This document shows positions 61,695 to 64,000 of a stretch of DNA of 64,000 nt, piece by piece (the first letter of the stretch is position 1; every line of letters starts with the position of its first letter). The notes below the pieces were generated by a model. The model saw only the letters and a list, made by a program, of their open reading frames with translations. It had not been told where the DNA came from and made no database searches. The stretch comes from CAXBOO01 sp963977425 (GTDB lineage Bacteria; Bacteroidota; Bacteroidia; Flavobacteriales_D; Luteibaculaceae). Location of the stretch: NCBI GenBank assembly GCA_963977425.1, contig CAXBOO010000005.1:1-64000 (forward strand), given 5' to 3'. Both the position numbers and the translations under genes were made by a program.

Positions 61695-62870
61695 ATGCAA
61701 GTAGAATTAATCTACAACAACATTAGTGACTTCATCTGCAAGGAACTTTATACAGCAAAAGAATCCATCGTATTGTGCACCCCGCTTTTCGATAATATTG
61801 AGATATTGAAAGCTCTCATTGTACGGAAAAAGAATCAGTGCGATGTAAAGATCATAGTAGCTGATAGACCTGAAAACGCAAAGTTTTTTAACGATGTAGA
61901 AAAACTCATTCACGGTAAACCACAGATTTGCAAAGTACCCCATTCTGAGGCTTGGATACTAGAGGATTCGTTTTGTATAGTAGACGATAAAACTGTTATT
62001 ACCGGTTCTTTTTCATGTTATAAAAAATACAGCGATAGCGACGATTACATGATTGCCAATTACGACAACCCTGCTTTCAACGCTCCTTTCAGACAACATG
62101 CTGAACAATTGATGCTATTAGAGCATCAGCACGAAACTCTTAGCGAAAATACACCTGAAGCAGAAACAACGGGTGTACAACAATGGCAAAACAATCGCCT
62201 TGGAGCTTTAAAATTGCAATTGTCTAATTACGAAAACCAACACCGTGCTTTTGACATCGAAAAGATGGAACTCAATAAAGTATTGGTTGACTTCAATCAC
62301 CAACATACCATGGAGTTGGGAGATTTGATAATGGATATTCTTGAGTTAAAAACTGAATTGCTTAAAGACGACGAAGCACTTAAAGAAGCACAAGAAGATA
62401 AAGACGCTTACGAAGAAAACTACAATGCAGAACAAAACAAGGACATCATGGATTTAGATCATGACGATAGAAAAGCCTTGAAAAAAATGTTCAGAGAAGC
62501 AACTATTCTTTGCCACCCAGATAAATTCAGCAATGCTTCTAAAGAAGTTCAAGAGCAGGCTGAAGAAATTTTTAAAGCCCTAAACGATGCCAATGCGATG
62601 AACGACATCGATACCGTAAAGGAATTGTTGAAGCGTTTAAAAGTTGGCTTTTTATCTATGGACAACATAGCTGTTAAAGATTCAGTTGAGTTTTATCAAG
62701 GAAAAATCAACATGTTCCGCGATAAATTAAGTGCCATCATCAACGAAGTTTTTGCCATAAAGCACAGTGAAACTTATCTTACTATTACTGAAATTGATGA
62801 TTGGGACAATTATTTCACCGCCATGAAAGCATCCTTGCAAGAAGAACTAGAAATACTGCAAAGAAGTTAA
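61695..62870 (+). CDS. PLD-like (inactive) / coiled-coil / J-domain fusion protein
   Basis: A 391-residue cytoplasmic protein. The N-terminus (about 1-145) has a phospholipase D-like fold, with FCIVDDKTVITGS resembling the HxKxxxxD...GS motif, but the catalytic His and Lys positions are Glu90 and Ser92. Asp97 and Gly104-Ser105 remain, so it should not cleave phosphodiesters. Helical acidic coiled coil about 165-250. A C-terminal J domain (about 255-320) has the intact HPD at 274-276. Such a fusion implies recruitment of DnaK to a bound target. Confidence 0.8.
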   Translation: MQVELIYNNISDFICKELYTAKESIVLCTPLFDNIEILKALIVRKKNQCDVKIIVADRPENAKFFNDVEKLIHGKPQICKVPHSEAWILEDSFCIVDDKTVITGSFSCYKKYSDSDDYMIANYDNPAFNAPFRQHAEQLMLLEHQHETLSENTPEAETTGVQQWQNNRLGALKLQLSNYENQHRAFDIEKMELNKVLVDFNHQHTMELGDLIMDILELKTELLKDDEALKEAQEDKDAYEENYNAEQNKDIMDLDHDDRKALKKMFREATILCHPDKFSNASKEVQEQAEEIFKALNDANAMNDIDTVKELLKRLKVGFLSMDNIAVKDSVEFYQGKINMFRDKLSAIINEVFAIKHSETYLTITEIDDWDNYFTAMKASLQEELEILQRS

Positions 62871-62876
62871 GGTAAA

Positions 62877-63644
62877 TTACCCCTTCAATTTTTTACTCGC
62901 TTCCCAATACACATCCATTTCTTCGAGAGTCATTTCACCCATGGTTTTACCGTCGGCAGCAGATGCTTTTTCTAAAAATTGGAATCGCTTGATGAATTTT
63001 TTATTCGTGCGTTCTAGCGCTTCATCGGGGCTAATATCCACAAATCGAGCGTAATTGATCAGTGAAAAAAGTAAGTCACCAAATTCATTGGTGGCCTCTT
63101 CATGATCCTTCCCTTCTACGTCTTTAAACTCCTGAAGTTCTTCTTGTACTTTATCCCAAACTTGGGTTTTATCGTCCCAATCGAAACCAACACCTCTAGC
63201 TTTTTCTTGAATTCTAGAGGCCTTTACCATTGACGGCAATGAGCTTGGAACACCTTCTAAAACACTTGTTTTTCCTTCTTTTAGCTTCAATTTTTCCCAA
63301 TTGGCTTTTACCTCTGCTTCATCTTTTACTTCTACATCACCATATATATGAGGATGTCTATGTATTAGTTTATCGCAAATACCATTAAGCACATCGGTAA
63401 TGTCAAATAATTGGGTCTCAGAAGCTATTTTGCTATAAAAAACCATGTGCAACATGATGTCGCCAATCTCTTTTTTAAGCTCCTGCATATCGCCTTCCAA
63501 AATAGCATCAGTTAATTCATATACTTCCTCTATAGTAAGATGACGCAAGGTTTCGAGCGTTTGCTTTTTATCCCACGGACACTTTTCTCGCAGGTCATCC
63601 ATGATGTTGAGTAATCGTTCGAAGGCTTGTAGGCGAAGATCCAT
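62877..63644 (-). CDS. mazG: nucleoside triphosphate pyrophosphohydrolase MazG
   Basis: Hydrolyses all NTPs to NMP plus pyrophosphate. Two MazG halves are visible: the first has LREKCPWDKKQTLETLRHLTIEEVYEL and KEIGDIMLHMVFY near 15-70; the second has EEATNEFGDLLFSLINYARF near 175-195. Length (255 aa) is normal. It is convergent with the J-domain gene across 6 nt and has its own -7 box TATTTTTG (63659-63666, minus strand). Confidence 0.95.
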   Translation of the reverse strand: MDLRLQAFERLLNIMDDLREKCPWDKKQTLETLRHLTIEEVYELTDAILEGDMQELKKEIGDIMLHMVFYSKIASETQLFDITDVLNGICDKLIHRHPHIYGDVEVKDEAEVKANWEKLKLKEGKTSVLEGVPSSLPSMVKASRIQEKARGVGFDWDDKTQVWDKVQEELQEFKDVEGKDHEEATNEFGDLLFSLINYARFVDISPDEALERTNKKFIKRFQFLEKASAADGKTMGEMTLEEMDVYWEASKKLKG

Positions 63645-63658
63645 TTTTTGCTTTTGCC

Positions 63659-63666
63659 CAAAAATA
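63659..63666 (-). promoter_or_regulatory. mazG: -7 promoter box of mazG
   Basis: Minus-strand TATTTTTG matches TAnnTTTG, 14 nt upstream of the mazG ATG. Confidence 0.4.
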
Positions 63667-63698
63667 CAATTCCATAGAAGTATTGTACCCTGTATTGC

Positions 63699-63706
63699 TA
63701 AATTTG
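63699..63706 (+). promoter_or_regulatory. -7 promoter box of the acyloxyacyl hydrolase-like gene
   Basis: TAAATTTG matches TAnnTTTG exactly and ends 5 nt before the ATG at 63712. Confidence 0.45.
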
Positions 63707-63711
63707 ACGCA

Positions 63712-64000
63712 ATGTCTTTGAAGAGCAGCTATTTACTATCCCTTATTTTCTGTGCTTTTTTTATGCCCTTATCTGCGCAAAATTTGCATTTAGACATACA
63801 AGTTCATGGAGGTTTTCTAATTCCACATAGACCTGCATTAGTCTACTTAAGGCAAGGACATAGCTCTGGATTTAATCTTACCATTTCTAGGCAAACTAAA
63901 GGAAACAAACATTGGCAATCCATTTACAATCGACCTATAACAGGTGTAGATTTTGGTATCATAAATACAGGCAACAATACTGAATTAGGGAAAGCTTTTA
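63712..64000 (+). CDS. acyloxyacyl hydrolase-like protein, partial (runs off the window)
   Basis: An open reading frame of 96 codons continuing past the window end. A signal peptide (MSLKSSYLLSLIFCAFF, cleavage near SAQ) is followed by GGFLIPHRPALVYL and GFNLTISRQTKG. This layout resembles the N-terminus of Bacteroidota acyloxyacyl hydrolases (PagL-like lipid A deacylases), where an IPH motif and an early transmembrane strand are conserved. The catalytic His-Ser pair lies beyond the window, so the call rests on the N-terminus alone. Confidence 0.6.
   Translation, partial: MSLKSSYLLSLIFCAFFMPLSAQNLHLDIQVHGGFLIPHRPALVYLRQGHSSGFNLTISRQTKGNKHWQSIYNRPITGVDFGIINTGNNTELGKAF

Noticed and set aside
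34..64000. tRNA, rRNA, insertion sequence or prophage genes
   Set aside because: I looked for T-loop-like GTTCRANYC with acceptor pairing, transposase motifs and terminal repeats and found none. A dedicated scan (tRNAscan, ISfinder) would be decisive.

Overview
The window is chromosomal DNA from a member of the Bacteroidota, most likely a free-living Flavobacteriales-type bacterium. The evidence is the low GC content, lineage-specific families (DUF4293, DUF4199, DUF1501/DUF1800, DUF5916, DUF4139), the gliding-associated ATPase GldA, type IX secretion (T9SS) C-terminal sorting domains, promoters with the Bacteroidota -7 box TAnnTTTG, few Shine-Dalgarno sequences, and a Rho with a long disordered insert. 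I see no rRNA, tRNA, insertion sequence, prophage or CRISPR array. No genus can be named from the sequence alone.

Layout. 0-9.7 kb: an ABC exporter and truA (minus), a YfcE-type phosphoesterase, DUF4293, rho, DUF4199, the error-prone polymerase pair umuDC, the murein-recycling ligase mpl and an MBL-fold hydrolase. 9.8-13.4 kb: envelope lipoproteins, an outer-membrane protein, and a PadR regulator overlapping a gene that fuses a HAAS-like domain to an M23 peptidase. 13.4-20.9 kb: a tightly overlapping minus-strand run, surE, a small membrane protein, lpxB, SpoIID-like, comEC and DUF5916. 20.9-26.7 kb: DUF4139, a cysteine-bearing Crp/Fnr regulator, a SulP anion transporter, a persulfide dioxygenase-rhodanese and a thioredoxin, which together look like a sulfur-oxidation module. 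26.8-31.8 kb: an NhaC-type antiporter, a collagen-like surface protein with 70 uninterrupted Gly-X-Y triplets, a T9SS-sorted protein and a lipoprotein.

31.9-37.1 kb: a TetR / ABC / HlyD / TolC operon whose ABC protein has lost most nucleotide-binding motifs. 37.1-41.2 kb: metK with a SAM-II-like leader, gldA, and rsgA-dtd-MazG-like. 41.3-45.9 kb: DUF1800, DUF1501 (T9SS-sorted) and a subtilisin lipoprotein. 46.3-53.8 kb: dnaK, a lipoprotein, panB, an RluA-family synthase, a hemolysin III family protein, a 33-residue membrane peptide, a TlpA-like thioredoxin, a Mpo1-like protein, a VOC protein and an NTF2-like protein. 53.9-64 kb: a secreted CotH-like protein, priA, a methyltransferase, a membrane phosphoesterase, a TPR protein, a pseudo-PLD/J-domain fusion, mazG and the start of a lipid A deacylase-like gene.

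Most of the window is ordinary core genome. The observations most worth a second look are the metK leader (aptamer plus a mutually exclusive perfect hairpin), the degenerate-NBD export operon, the HAAS-M23 fusion under PadR, the persulfide module with its Cys-rich Crp protein and adjacent palindrome, the pseudo-PLD/J-domain protein, the tiny membrane ORF before the TlpA-like gene, and repeated -7 boxes 4-5 nt before start codons, which suggest leaderless transcripts. All functional calls are by reading motifs; no database search was run.
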